A stretch of DNA of 64,000 bases from positions 43,527,986-43,591,985 of the forward strand of contig VDFB02000003.1 of the NCBI GenBank assembly GCA_007258455.2. The letters are read 5' to 3'. The position numbers and the translations under genes were made by a program. Below are positions 1-10,834 of this stretch, one piece after another. This DNA comes from Sequoia sempervirens (lineage: Eukaryota; Streptophyta; Pinopsida; Cupressales; Cupressaceae). The stretch's first letter is position 1, and each line of letters begins with the position of its first letter. Below the pieces are notes generated by a model, which worked only from the letters and a program-made list of their open reading frames with translations, did no database searches and was not told where the DNA came from.

Positions 1-1560
1 GTCAAGATGTATAGATAACCAATTAAAATATTTTGTACAGTTTGAACTTTGACCTACTTTTGTTTATGTGGTCCATTAGATTGGTAGGGTCCTTTATACC
101 CCAATGGTTAGAATTTCATCCTCATCACTTGCTTGAGTTGACTTGGTGTCATCAAGAAACAAGTGATTTGTTGATGCAATGCAAAGGAAGAAAATCAATC
201 ACTTGAAAATGTGTTCCTCAACTATGGACTAAATCCATTTAGTTTATTCAAATTTAAAAGAGAATTCACAATGTAAATGATCTCTACCAGAGCAAAAATA
301 TGAGTTTCCACTTTTCCTAACCCAAACAAGTTTAATCATCATCTTTAGACTCATTAGAGACTCCATCTCACTCAAAACACTCAACACCAGGACCTAAGTG
401 CATTACCCAAATGGCTTTTCACTCAAACCTATCTTCAAAGCTAGTAGTCCTCCAAACATAAACTGTCAGAGATATCATTTGACACATACCTCCATTCAAG
501 ACTATGCTAGATTTTAGGATACCCCCTTAAGGGGTTTTAAAACATTTCAAAAGATCATCATAGGTTGTTTTACGAAACAGGGCTCAAACCTGATTGTTAC
601 CATTCTAAATTAGATCTGGTTAGGCTTAAACTGCACAAGGGTTTATTGATTCTCTAATCTCTAGTCTCAAACTCATTCAATCAACACTTCAAACAGTCTT
701 CATTGGGTTTACTCATTCTCACAAATCTATCAGAAGTCTATTTTCATAAACATTTTAAGAAACCCTAGGCTTTACACTATTTGATTGTCCCAAAACTCTG
801 TTTTCTCAGACAGTACATAGATTTTCAGTCCTAACCTCTCTCTTTTCACATATTAGCCTATACCTTATGGTCTGAAGCCTCAAAAACATGAAATTACATG
901 CCATGTGGAATATTTTCACAAAGAATTAGAATATTTCAATGGAAAAGTTGGGAGAAACACAAATTTTTATGTTACTATTTACCCTAAATTAGGGTTTCCA
1001 CATGTTTTAGAAAATTCCCAATATATTATTCAAATTTGAACCAAATTTCATCAAACAAACTTTGGAGGGAAGGATATTGAGAATAATTTTACCTACAAAC
1101 AATTTGAAGTGACCTTCTGCCCATACTAGGCGATACAAAGACCCGAAACAACTATTTTTCAGTAATTTCTAAGAAAAGATAGAATTTATTTATGATTCTC
1201 CATCACAATACAATTCCTCCAACTCACTACATCTTCAATACAATCTCCCCCTGTCTTGGAAATGAGTTACAATGCCTTTTTAAAGGCTTTAAAACTTCCT
1301 CCAATGAATGAAACTAACTCAAACTACCCTATGACCTTTCGTATTCCATCCTTGTGCATTTTTTGCACTTTTTGCATCTTTGTATGACAACTTTTCATAT
1401 TTTTACAAAATTTGACATAATAGACTCAAATGACCATGCTAATGACCTCTAAAAAGGAAAAATGACCCAAATGACCTTACAAAAATGTTTAATCATCAAA
1501 ATTTAATCAACCTTCAAGATTTGCTCCATGGAAACATCACATTGTCAAGGTGCTCCTGCG
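1..1560 (-). other. Non-coding, probable old LTR-derived sequence
   Basis: No coding region is visible. Read on the minus strand, about 1000-1560 looks like an LTR promoter/R region: a TTTAAAAAGG-like box near 1280-1290, then an AATAAA-type signal in a segment near 1180-1190. I found no second LTR copy, primer-binding site or target-site duplication, so this is an impression from composition and layout only. Confidence 0.3.
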
Positions 1561-2976
1561 CCATTTGTTCTCTAGATATAGTTAATTTCTATCCATGTTA
1601 AGGATTTACTATATATCCTCAATGATGTAAAGCATATTATGTGAATATTGATGTATCCTCAACATTTATAATATCTAACCAACATCTAATTTTTAGGATC
1701 TAACGAAACTACCAAATTGATGCATGATGAGTTTGGTTTTTAAGCTGAAGGAACATAAAGGTATATTAATTTAGGCAGTATTTGGAATTTTTCCAATGAC
1801 ATGCTTGTAGATGTTGTATTGGTATGTTAATTACTAATTAGTACTTTACACAACTAAATTTAATGGTTTTGGGACTTTGCGTCCAAATTTGATGGTTTTT
1901 ATCTAGCCAATTAATGTTTCTCTCATCTATTATCTTATTAAATGTGTAAGATTTTTTATCATTTATTCTACCTTAAATATTTTTCCTTCAATCATGGTGA
2001 AAATGGGATTGCTTTTCTCTTCCCTTGATTTTGAAGCTTGTAAGATGTTTTTGTTATCAATGGCAAGTGGAGTGTTTTGAAGTCCAAGTGACCTTTCTTG
2101 GTTTTGTTGTTGCAACTTTGTGACTTGCAATCTTTCCAAATGTCTTTCATTCCAATGAAATGAACATGGTTTTGATACAAAATTGAGCTATTCTTTTTGC
2201 ATGGTACTCATACATTTATAACATGCAAAAAATAATGGAAACCACATTTAAACTAAGTTAAGGAAGTTGATTTTCCTATGGAATTAGTATCATATTCTTT
2301 ATATTTTTCCCAACAACTTGAGAGGGCTATGTTTTATGCTTATAATTCCTCCCTTTTCCTTTTTGTTGAACTATTGCAGCAATATATATAGGAATAGAAA
2401 GAAATCATACAAATCTAAATTGGATCAAGGAACTCAACTCTTGGTAGATGAAGTTGAAAAGTTGTGAGATGGTAATTGACTAGTTGAGAGAAGTAGAACA
2501 ATACCCAATGTTAGGGTTAAAAAGGAAATATTTAAAAGTTTAAAAAGATAAAATGCAAAATAATATAATATATTTACATTTCCTTTAATTTTGAAGCATC
2601 TACTGTGTAGCCACTAGAACAATGTTAGGTCTTGTTTGCAGACAGATCACATTTATATGGCTTTGAGCATTATGTGTCCTTATATTTGAGATACTTCTCA
2701 AAAAATTTGCATGCATCAATATTGTAACCATGCCCTCAAGTGGATAGATTTAATGTATGTATTTCACATTTATTTTCTTTCATGTATAAATATGAAACTC
2801 GTTGTAACTCTTTTTAATGTTCAATCTTATTGGTGATCTTTATTATGACCACATAATAAAGTTTCTAGAGTTTCACATATAAATAGAGCATTGTGGAAAC
2901 TGGATGGTTTTTCTTTGTATTTCTCAACATTTCATGTTTCAATTTTTACAGGAGAAGTCCAACATAATTTGTGATT
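1561..2976. other. Non-coding AT-rich stretch
   Basis: I see nothing that can be supported here. The short open frame at 1992-2180 has no recognisable motif, no partner frame and no conserved neighbour. Confidence 0.5.
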
Positions 2977-2981
2977 CCTTA

Positions 2982-3311
2982 TGTTGGCCCACAGTTATCC
3001 TTGCACCAAAAGATCAACTTGTTAATGCTTGATACAACTTCCAGAGTCAATGGATCCATGGGAGGTAGTTAGTCCATGTAATGCATCCTGAGGGGAGCAT
3101 TGACAGTCTACCAAAAAACTCCCCCTCAGTGTAACCCGAGGGGATTCAAACCCGACACCTTTGGCTCTAATACCAATTGTTGGCCCATAGTTGTCATTGC
3201 ACCAAAAGATCGACCTATTAATGTCTGATACAACTGCCAGAGTTAACCAATCCATGGGGGTGGTTAGTCCATGTCACAAATCCTGAGTGAAATGTTGACC
3301 ATCTGCCAACA
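2982..3311 (-). mobile_element. TRIM (terminal-repeat retrotransposon in miniature), complete
   Basis: Two direct repeats of about 134 bp (2982-3116 and 3178-3311) bracket an internal region of only about 61 bp. Each LTR starts TGTTGG; the right one ends CCAACA and the left one ends in a decayed CCAAAA. The 5-bp flanks are identical, CCTTA at 2977-2981 and at 3312-3316. On the minus strand the internal region starts two bases after the right-hand (5') LTR with TGGTATTAGAGCC, complementary to the initiator-Met tRNA 3' end apart from one base, and ends with a purine tract, GAGGGGGAG, before the left-hand (3') LTR. There is no coding capacity, so mobility would need enzymes from another element. 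By eye the LTRs are only about 80% identical, so the insertion is old. It lies about 270 bp upstream of the farnesyl diphosphate synthase-like exons. Confidence 0.88.
3163..3175 (-). promoter_or_regulatory. Primer-binding site of the TRIM (initiator Met tRNA)
   Basis: On the minus strand this reads TGGTATTAGAGCC, one base from the usual plant TGGTATCAGAGCC. It starts two bases inside the 5' LTR, which fixes the element's orientation. The bases that follow (about 3138-3160) include a GGGTTTGAATCCC-like string resembling a tRNA B box; I do not read it as a tRNA gene. Confidence 0.8.
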
Positions 3312-3581
3312 CCTTATACCAAGTATGTTAAGAGTTTCAACCATCCATTATCTATTGGAATGTGTTTTAAAATGAAATTTGAAACTAAAGATGCAACTGA
3401 GAAAAGGTATCTATAAACTCTTGTCCAATTCTATGTCATTATAATCATTTTTCTGTAAATAATTCATAATGCTTGCATTCTTTTGTTGCACATTAAATGA
3501 ACTTAAAAGTAAGTTTCTTGTGCATAGGTATGTTAATCATAGATTTACTATTCTATTTTTGGAGTTGGTACATGCAAATAG

Positions 3582-3828
3582 GAATGGACATTGAAGACTT
3601 TAAATTCTCTTGGCTTGTAGTGCAAGCTCTTGAATGGGAAAATGAGAGACATATTCAAAGACTAATGTATGCAGATAATTCCATTTTCATTTGTGACTAT
3701 TTATGTAATTTTGCACTAGCTGTTTGTTGACTAATAGTGATTATGTTCTTTCTTAGGCTAATTATGGAAAAGAAGATCCATCTTGTGTTGTAGAAGTTAA
3801 GGATTTATATAGAGAGCTTGGAATCGAG
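3582..3828 (+). pseudogene. Farnesyl diphosphate synthase-like, two exons of a broken copy
   Basis: Farnesyl diphosphate synthase condenses isopentenyl diphosphate with DMAPP/GPP to make FPP for sterols and sesquiterpenes. Two exons match its C-terminal third. Exon A (3582-3666) encodes a segment with DIEDFKFSWLVVQALE, where the family has DIEDxKxSWLVVQALE. Exon B (3757-3828, 24 codons) encodes ANYGKEDPSCVVEV and then LYRELGIE, matching the family's ENYGKxDPxSVAKVKxLYKEL. An intron of about 90 bp separates them, with a GACTAAT branch-like site and a TTTCTTAG acceptor. The donor reads CTAATGTATG; in-frame splicing after the ATG codon would need ATGGT, so one G appears lost. I found neither the upstream exons with the Asp-rich motifs nor the final exon. 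It is probably a pseudogene fragment, though a distant upstream part outside my recognition cannot be excluded. Confidence 0.75.
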
Positions 3829-4915
3829 GTCTATTTATTCTTTTCTTTTCTGTTATGAGATGTTAAAAGTGATATTTTATTTTCGAAGTTTCCACTATCA
3901 AATTTCATAGTTCAAAGGAGAACTTATTTTTATCTATAAAAATGATATTAAGGGAAATGTAGATTTAGTCATCTATACAAATTTTAGAATTTGAACTCTT
4001 AAAATTAGCTTCCACTTTCTTAGGGAGCATGCAAATCACTTTTGAAGTTGAGTGTAAAAAATAGACTAGCATGTAAAGAAAAAGGATGAACAATAATAAA
4101 GTGAAAAGTGGCTCTTCTATCAATCATTAAGAGTACAATGAAAGGAGTGTAGGGATGGTAGGGGTTTAACATTTATAGTGTAGTGGAACCTGAGTCACTG
4201 GGTTCACTAACATATTTGAATAAATTCACAAGTCTCAAAATCTTCATGGCACAGTAGTTAAGTTTGATATACTAATTACCAAAAAAAAATCTATTTGGCA
4301 CATATTATGATCTATACCAATTCTTCATGTATAGGAAAATTGATGAATCAAAATTTTCATGTATTCTATTTGACCCTCTAATTTCCTTATCATTATTGAC
4401 AACTACCAATGATAAAATCCAAAGTCTTATATGCCTAAAAGCTCTTCAATTATCCACAATATCCACATGCTATGAGCTCACGATGCAAATATTGTGCATA
4501 GTTCTTCTAGTTTATTCAATTTGGTTCTATTATTTTTATCCTATAATTTCCAAGCTTCAAATGACCCCTCTCATTGAGTATTTGTCTTCTAGAACTTTCT
4601 AGAAGAGATTAATCAAAATCAATACTAGAATATCTGAGATTCAAAGATCTTTCTCTGAAACTGAAGCTTTGTTCTTGACAAACCAGAGCTCAAATGAGCC
4701 AAGAACTAGTGGAAGGAAAGTTTAATGAAAACTGAGAGCAACTAAAAGCCTTCCTAAGAAAAGTTCCCTTTCCACTATAACTATCTGTTCTAGTGTCTCC
4801 TTGTTCATTTTATCTAGCATCTCCTCATTTTTCATTTTTTGATAGAGATTCACAAAAGATGTGCAAGATGATCTTCGATCTAACAATCAATGTTAAGATA
4901 AAATGGAAGTATTGC
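3829..4915. other. Non-coding stretch
   Basis: No last exon of the FPS-like gene could be found by eye, although that is where it should lie. The frame at 4327-4602 is hydrophobic and AT-driven, without motifs. Confidence 0.45.
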
Positions 4916-4919
4916 TCTT

Positions 4920-5770
4920 ACAAATAAGGTGCTAAATCATTTATCCTTGAAGGAGATTTATGTGCATGATGAAAACTTAGGAGGTCTTCTAGAATATTCT
5001 TTGACCCCTCATCTATGGTATCTTTTATTTGAATAACCTCATTTTCAAAATAGAGTGTTAAGAAGTCAAACCATTCTTCATCATTTTTCATCATAAATCT
5101 AAAACTAAGCCACGGTAAATTAACGCACTAGGTCCCCTCTCTTGAAAATCCAACCCTCACTGGTAGTTAATTTGTGCAAATGGGTTTCCAACATCTTTGT
5201 AACAACTTGCGGAAATGTAACTTATGGCTTGAGAATTTACCAGCGTATCTCTCACATAGATCTGCAAATCCATCCCCATTTATTATTTGAACTTCCAACC
5301 TACTAACTTAAATAGGCTTTCAAAAGTTCATCCACGGACTCTTTGAGTGCTTCAAACCAATCTCACACACACATTGCCATGGAAACTCAACATTTGAACC
5401 AAAAACCATTTTTAGCCACTCCAAGCTCCCTTCAAATGCATCCAGACTATCCAATGTTTCATTGATCAATGTCTCATTCTCTACAAGTTTCTTGCCACTT
5501 TTCACAAGATCAAACAAATACTTTCCCCCAAACCTATCTACAGAGCGAATATCATTTGTACATGTATTAAGCCACGCTAAGCAAGAATATGATATAAATT
5601 TTCTCAGCAAAATCATCATGGTAGCTTGTAGCTTCTCTCTATGATATTTCCATAATTGCACCTCATTGTTTGGGTTTGGAATCCCACCAAATCCAGGTGG
5701 CACTGCCAACATAGTCTTATAAAAAAGAGGAAAATCATTTAGAACCTCCAAGAAGAATTCCCCAGCCTAA
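4920..5770 (-). pseudogene. Decayed protein-coding sequence, family not recognised
   Basis: Three consecutive stretches on the minus strand read as ordinary soluble protein rather than AT noise. The first (about 5751-5320, 143 codons) contains PGFGGIPNPNNEVQLWKYHR and is rich in Leu/Lys. The second (about 5317-5180) lies in a shifted frame. The third (5100-4920) contains DEEWFDFLTLYFENEVIQIK followed by further acidic and basic helices and ends at TAA. Frameshifts and stops separate the pieces, and the first frame continues upstream of 5751 through an in-frame TAG. I do not recognise the family. The composition suggests an alpha-helical protein; no catalytic motif is visible. It may be host-gene debris or a fragment of a repeat-encoded ORF. 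Confidence 0.4.
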
Positions 5771-5818
5771 CATAGCATTACTTGTATGGCTCTTACCACA
5801 TTACAAAAAATGGAACTA

Positions 5819-6139
5819 ACTACCCCAACCTTATCGTTCTATTGGTCAGACATGTCTTCTAGTTCTAGCAATACATTGACGGTTCTATTCTTTTATCGGT
5901 GTGAGGATCTTCTATCGATGGGATGAGGTCTCTTGTTCCAGTGATGGTCTGATGGGGATGTCATCGGTGGTGGTTCCAATGATGAGAAAAAACTCTAATG
6001 ATGACATCCTCATTGAGCCATCATGGGAACAAGAGACCTCATCTCACTAATAGAAGATCCTCACACCGATGAAAAATAGAACCATCGATCCATTGCTAGA
6101 ACTAGAAGACACATCTAGTCAATAGATTGATAAGGTAGT
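5819..6139. repeat. Long inverted repeat (fold-back / MITE-like)
   Basis: The left arm (about 5819-5964) and right arm (about 5997-6139) are reverse complements over about 140 bp, with a loop of about 30 bp. Matching landmarks are ACTACC / GGTAGT at the tips, CTTCTAGTTCTAGCAAT against ATTGCTAGAACTAGAAG, and GAGGTCTCTTGTTCC against GGAACAAGAGACCTC. By eye the arms are roughly 85% identical. A transcript would fold into one long hairpin. Target-site duplications are unclear. Confidence 0.8.
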
Positions 6140-6949
6140 CCTTTTCAAATAAGTTTGTTCTCCTATCATGAACCAAACAAGTATTAGAATTAGTGACCAA
6201 TAAGAACCACCAAGAAAATTTTTTGTTGACACATCATCTAATGGAAGAAGGATTTTTTTGCCCAATGGATCTTGACCAAATCAGTTTAAACCCAGCAGAG
6301 CGGATCTTAATTGGGTCGAATAAGCCCTGTCGAGAGTTCACTTTACAAAACCAATCCTTGGTGAAAGAGAGCACTAGATAAATGCATCTAGAAGAGCTCC
6401 CCAACAATATACAACCTCCATGGCACCAAATCATGTATCATCCCAGACAAGAATTTTTACACCACAGCTAATTTGTTGATAGAATTTTGAATCAACGAAT
6501 ATGTTCTCTTGTACTCAATAGTTAGGAAGAATGTTATACTAACCATGGATTTCACCTATTATAATTGTTCTTAGTTTTTGTACTACTATTTCTAGTTGGT
6601 ATGCAACTATTCTTAGTTGCATTATTTCTTTGTACTATTTGATGAACCCTTGGTGTGTGAAGCCTTCTAGCCATTTTTGTTAGAATGAAGCAAATGGAGT
6701 TCAATGGTTTTGTTTTAGATGATATGGAAAATTTTGTTTGGAACCAAATAGAGTTGAATGGGTGTTTCAAACTCAATCAAATCTTCTTTAAAACAACCCA
6801 ACATGAAGACAAGTGTACTTAGAATATTGGGATTTCTTTTCTGATCATCATGATTTGGTTTAGAGCTAGGAAATTGAAGTAAAATGGTGATAAAGAACAT
6901 TAGTAAATGGGAAAAAATGTGTAAAGCTATTTTGGGAAAAACGTGCCTT
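6140..6949. other. Non-coding stretch
   Basis: Several short frames overlap here on both strands (6193-6434, 6552-6900) but none has a motif or a consistent reading direction. Nothing else is seen. Confidence 0.45.
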
Positions 6950-7605
6950 AAACATTAGAGACCTTCAAATTTGGGAAATTTTTTTGAGAGGTTCCTTGCA
7001 AAATCCATTTTGTGCACATTCTACAATCAATCATTTCATTCCATGAGATGACATCTCTTTAAGGCATTATGTCAAGCAATTCAGGGGTTTTGTCTATGAT
7101 TCCACATCTTGCATATATGTCTACCAGAGCATATCCAACTATAACATCTAGGTATCTATTTAATTCCTCTATCTTTCATCAATCTCTTTACTATTTGAAC
7201 CTCATATAGATGTTTAAGAGAAGAAAATAAGTTGCAGAATTTTTAGGATCCAACTAAAAATATGAATGGTTGATCAACCATGCACACCTAATGATCAACT
7301 ATATATGTAAATTGTAATGCAGTAAGGTTTACTAATGTGTGAAGTATGTGCAGCCCTCATCCACTAAACCTACATGACTACATGCACCTAGAACCCAAAC
7401 AAAGCTTACAATGTTAGGATGTGTTCTAGATTTCTTCATTAATTCAAATATTTTGAGAGGTTCCTTGCAAAATCCATTTTGTGTACATTCTGCAATCAAT
7501 CATTTCATTCAATGAGATGGCATCTCTTTGAGGCATTTTGTCAAACTATTCAAGTGCTTTGTCTATGATTCCACATCTTGCATATATTGTCTACTTAAGC
7601 TAGTT
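6950..7605 (-). pseudogene. PPR (pentatricopeptide repeat, E-type) gene remnant with duplicated repeat
   Basis: PPR proteins bind organelle RNA and direct its editing or processing. Reading down the minus strand, a PPR motif at 7600-7450 contains RCGIIDKALE, DKMPQRDAIS and NEMIDC. Next, 7440-7340 reads NIVSFVWVLGACSHVGLVDE, the usual link region. Then 7265-7150 reads LDPKNSATYFLLLNIY and RLMKDRGIK followed by CYSWI, the E-motif. After that a second PPR motif (7130-6955, with ARCGIID, RDVISWNEMIDC and CAQNGFCKE in neighbouring frames) repeats the first almost base for base over about 150 bp. In real genes the PPR motif precedes the E-motif, so the second copy is a misplaced duplicate. Stops and frameshifts are frequent; this is dead. 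Confidence 0.75.
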
Positions 7606-8880
7606 TTTCCTATAGTTGTTCTTATTTGGTGTTTTCAATGTTGTAGAGTCATATTTTCCTATATTCCTAGATGTCTTTTTTCATAAAAGAAAGTTTATAT
7701 GGTTTGGGGTTTTGAGGTGGGGTTTTACCTGACCACAAATAACCTCTATGGTTGGGGTAGAGGTATACACCCCTCTTGCTAATTACACCTTATCATTTGC
7801 TAGAGACCTCTAGGTGACTCTTGGCAATGGTACTGTGATGGATTGAGGGGGAAAATAGTAATAGAGGTGGTTGTGACAGTAAAGTGGAGGTTGGTATGTA
7901 CACTATTTAAGTTTTGTAAGATTCTAACCCAGAATATAGAGGCACCAATTAGGAAAACCCTAGTCCGAGCCTTCATAAAAGAGTTTGCAATGCCAATACA
8001 TAAATCTAAAAATGTATTTTATTTTGACTTGTATATATGAATAGCTCTATTTCTTCTTGAATTAAACATTTTAAAACTAGTGCGGGAGCACCAAGGTATT
8101 TGTGAAATGTTTATTCATGGAGGTCTTAGGTCAATTTGAGTTTTGAGTCTAGAATTCATTAATAAGTTCATGATTGACCAATTCATATTGTAAGCATGTG
8201 CAAGCATGTAATGAAGAGTGTTGGAGGTGGTGGCAGAGCTATGAGAGGTTGGTAATATCATTTTTCAATAAACCCTACCCCAAGCTAGAGTAAAGTGAGG
8301 GTTTTTAGTTACAAAGGTTAGATGGGATTTTTCCAATCTAAAAATTATTGATTAGGGCCCTATGTTGATTGGTAAGAAGGTCTGAGTGGTTTTTTGGAGT
8401 TGGAGGAAAGAATTTGAGACGAAACAGACGATGAATTTCGATGATATTTTGATTGATTGGCATTATCGACGATTGATGATATTTTGCATCAAAAAATTTC
8501 CATCAAATTGAATATTGATGGAAAGAAGGGTCCATTGAGAGAACTCAAGGGGTGTTACTTGCTAGGAGGAGAGAGGTTGTAGAGTACTTGTTGGCTTGAA
8601 CAAGTGACTGAGCTCACCTTCCTTTTATTGAAGAGGATGTACTGGGTATGCATTTCCCTAGTCGAGATTAAATTATAAATGATGGTTTTGTGATGAGATG
8701 GTGTCTATGACAAATCATATAATTGTGATAGTTGAAATTATTTTGGTGGTCATATGACATTCTTTTTTAGAACATTTATAAAGAAAGTATAGATTAAAGT
8801 TTGTTGTGCAAAAGTGGTGAGCAGGATACATTCCTTCGCTTGCCTCAAATCTTGATTTGGGTGATGAGGACAGAGGTATA
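7606..8880. other. Non-coding stretch
   Basis: No supported gene. The 65-codon frame at 7843-8040 shows no motif. Short near-repeats with GATGATATTTT occur around 8430-8500. Confidence 0.45.
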
Positions 8881-8886
8881 ATGCCT

Positions 8887-9000
8887 TATGTTACCTCACA
8901 CTTGTTCCTTCTATTACCTCACACTTGTTCCAGTCATGTAATCACCTTGATGACTATTACCTCACCCATGTTCTAGTCATGTATTTACCTTGATGGGTGA
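8887..9000. repeat. Short imperfect tandem repeat (three units)
   Basis: Three copies of TTACCTCAC followed by an (A/C)(C/A)(T/A)TGTTC core occur. The last two are followed by AGTCATGTA and then a TTACCTTGATG / TCACCTTGATG tail. The period of the two longer units is about 45 bp. Confidence 0.6.
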
Positions 9001-10430
9001 CTGACTTATTTTTTAGGGCTTATATCTTACAAGAAAAATGAAGGTCCTTTGACCTTTTAGATCGTTTGTGATAATTTAATTACATCAACAAAAAACCATG
9101 GAAGGATTTAAGTACATAGTGTTTTGTTGAAGATATCACTGTACTATTTGAATATTTTGGTATGTACCTGTTTTAAGCCCGATGTTATGCTTTTGGCCTT
9201 GAGATAGAGTGGGACTCTCAAAACTTATATTTTTTGTCCTAACATTAAAATTTTAGTATGATATGTTTAAGATGGTTTGATTGAGAACAACAAAGGATAA
9301 GCCTCAATATTTTATGTCATTTAAAGATTGGAATAAAGATTATTGGGAAGGACAACTTAAGACCTTATATTTGCACCAATTATATATTAGCTAGAGACCT
9401 TACCTATACCTCATGTAACTCTCCATGATTGTAAATATGATCTTCAAATTAGAAATATATGCCCTTTGTGCAAGATTTATTTGTTTAGTAGATACTTAGG
9501 GAATGTGTAAACACGATAGTGAAAACCTTGAACTAGTTAGCTTTATCTACTAGTTATTTCTGATCAACTAAGGACATTTATATTTCAATTTTAAATAAAA
9601 TTTCAATATTGAACTTCAAAATTTAGACAATTGCCACCTGCACTACACATAAATGGAGGCACCCTTTTAACACATTTCTTTGATTATGCTTTCATCTCCT
9701 TTTACATTTGAGTATACTAATTTATTTTGAAAAACAAATTGATTTTAGTGTTCTATCCCATGGCTCAGTTCTTGTTTTTGTGTTGAACAAAAATCAAACA
9801 CTAAGCTCCAACTTGTCATGTTGGATTGTCAAAAAGCTACACTATGAAAATAGCTTCTTTAGAGTCTTCATTCTATTCTATCTTTTCAACTCTGTTCTTT
9901 CCAAATTTATTTTTACATACTAGCAGTGACCATGAAAAAAATATTCTAGGAGTGGGAGGTTATTCTCACCTATATGAGCCACTTTGGTGGGAAGGCATCA
10001 TTACTAGTAAGTGCTTATTACTTATTAAATCAGGTTTAGGTGACAACTGTAGAATATTAATGTTTGACAATTGACATAGATTACTTGTATTCAAACTATT
10101 AATTTCCTTATTTACAATCTTTTTTGAGATTATAGTTGTATGGCTGGAGAGTTTATATATTCATTATTTTCAAAATTTATAGTTTATTTGCAGTAACTTC
10201 ACTGCCAATCCTTAACAAATATTTCAAAATCAAATTTTTCACTCAAAATTACATTCATCATCTTTTTCAAATAGCTACTAACTACCCTGCAAACCAAAAA
10301 CCCCCTTTTTTTCCCATAGGTTTTTAAAACCCCCAAAAACTAACTACAAACAACCAAAAAACTCAAATTCATGGTAGAGGATTATGTTAATTGTAGAGTT
10401 GTAAATGAGCTACTTGCCACAGTTTCCATA
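9001..10430. other. Non-coding stretch
   Basis: Frames at 9708-10327 on the plus strand are hydrophobic, short and overlapping. I see no coding signal, repeat or element boundary that I can support. Confidence 0.45.
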
Positions 10431-10465
10431 GAGGTCTCATTCATCTTATTCTTCCTCCAAGGTCA

Positions 10466-10830
10466 CTACTCCAACTTCTCCAGCCACTCTATTTCATCCT
10501 TTGACTTCACTATCACCACCTCAATCTCTCTTAATTCCACAAACAATTTTCGAGCCTCCCACCCACGTGTTGCTCCCTCTCTCCATCTAGATTTACATTT
10601 TCCTTCTAGCCATTTCACAAAGGGTACGCATTTCTCTATTTCTTCATCCTCTTCACTTTCAATTCCCTCATTGATATCCATCCCAACTCCTAGAATCACC
10701 CATTCCAATAGTGAGTCCATGCCCTCTAGATAATCCTTATGCACCAATGCCTTCATCACCTTTTCACAGCTTCAATTGGCTCTCCCAAATCTAAGCCCCA
10801 AGCCATTATCAATAAATAAATGTCCAAATT
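10466..10830 (-). pseudogene. Hypothetical acidic protein fragment
   Basis: A 97-codon frame (10759-10466) has strongly protein-like composition: a Trp/Leu-rich start, then an acidic run (ESEEDEEIEK) and a basic segment (KCKSRWREG), then a charged helix ending in EWLEKLE. The same frame continues upstream through one TGA to about 10830 (GLGLRFGRAN). I do not recognise the family. The opposite strand also has an open frame over the same bases, but it is Ser/Pro-rich and looks like the shadow. This may be a decayed gene exon. Confidence 0.35.
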
Positions 10831-10834
10831 AGTT

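Noticed and set aside
3138..3175. tRNA gene suggested by a GGTTTGAATCC-like string and TGGTATTAGAGCC
   Set aside because: No cloverleaf, acceptor stem or anticodon arm; explained by the TRIM primer-binding site.
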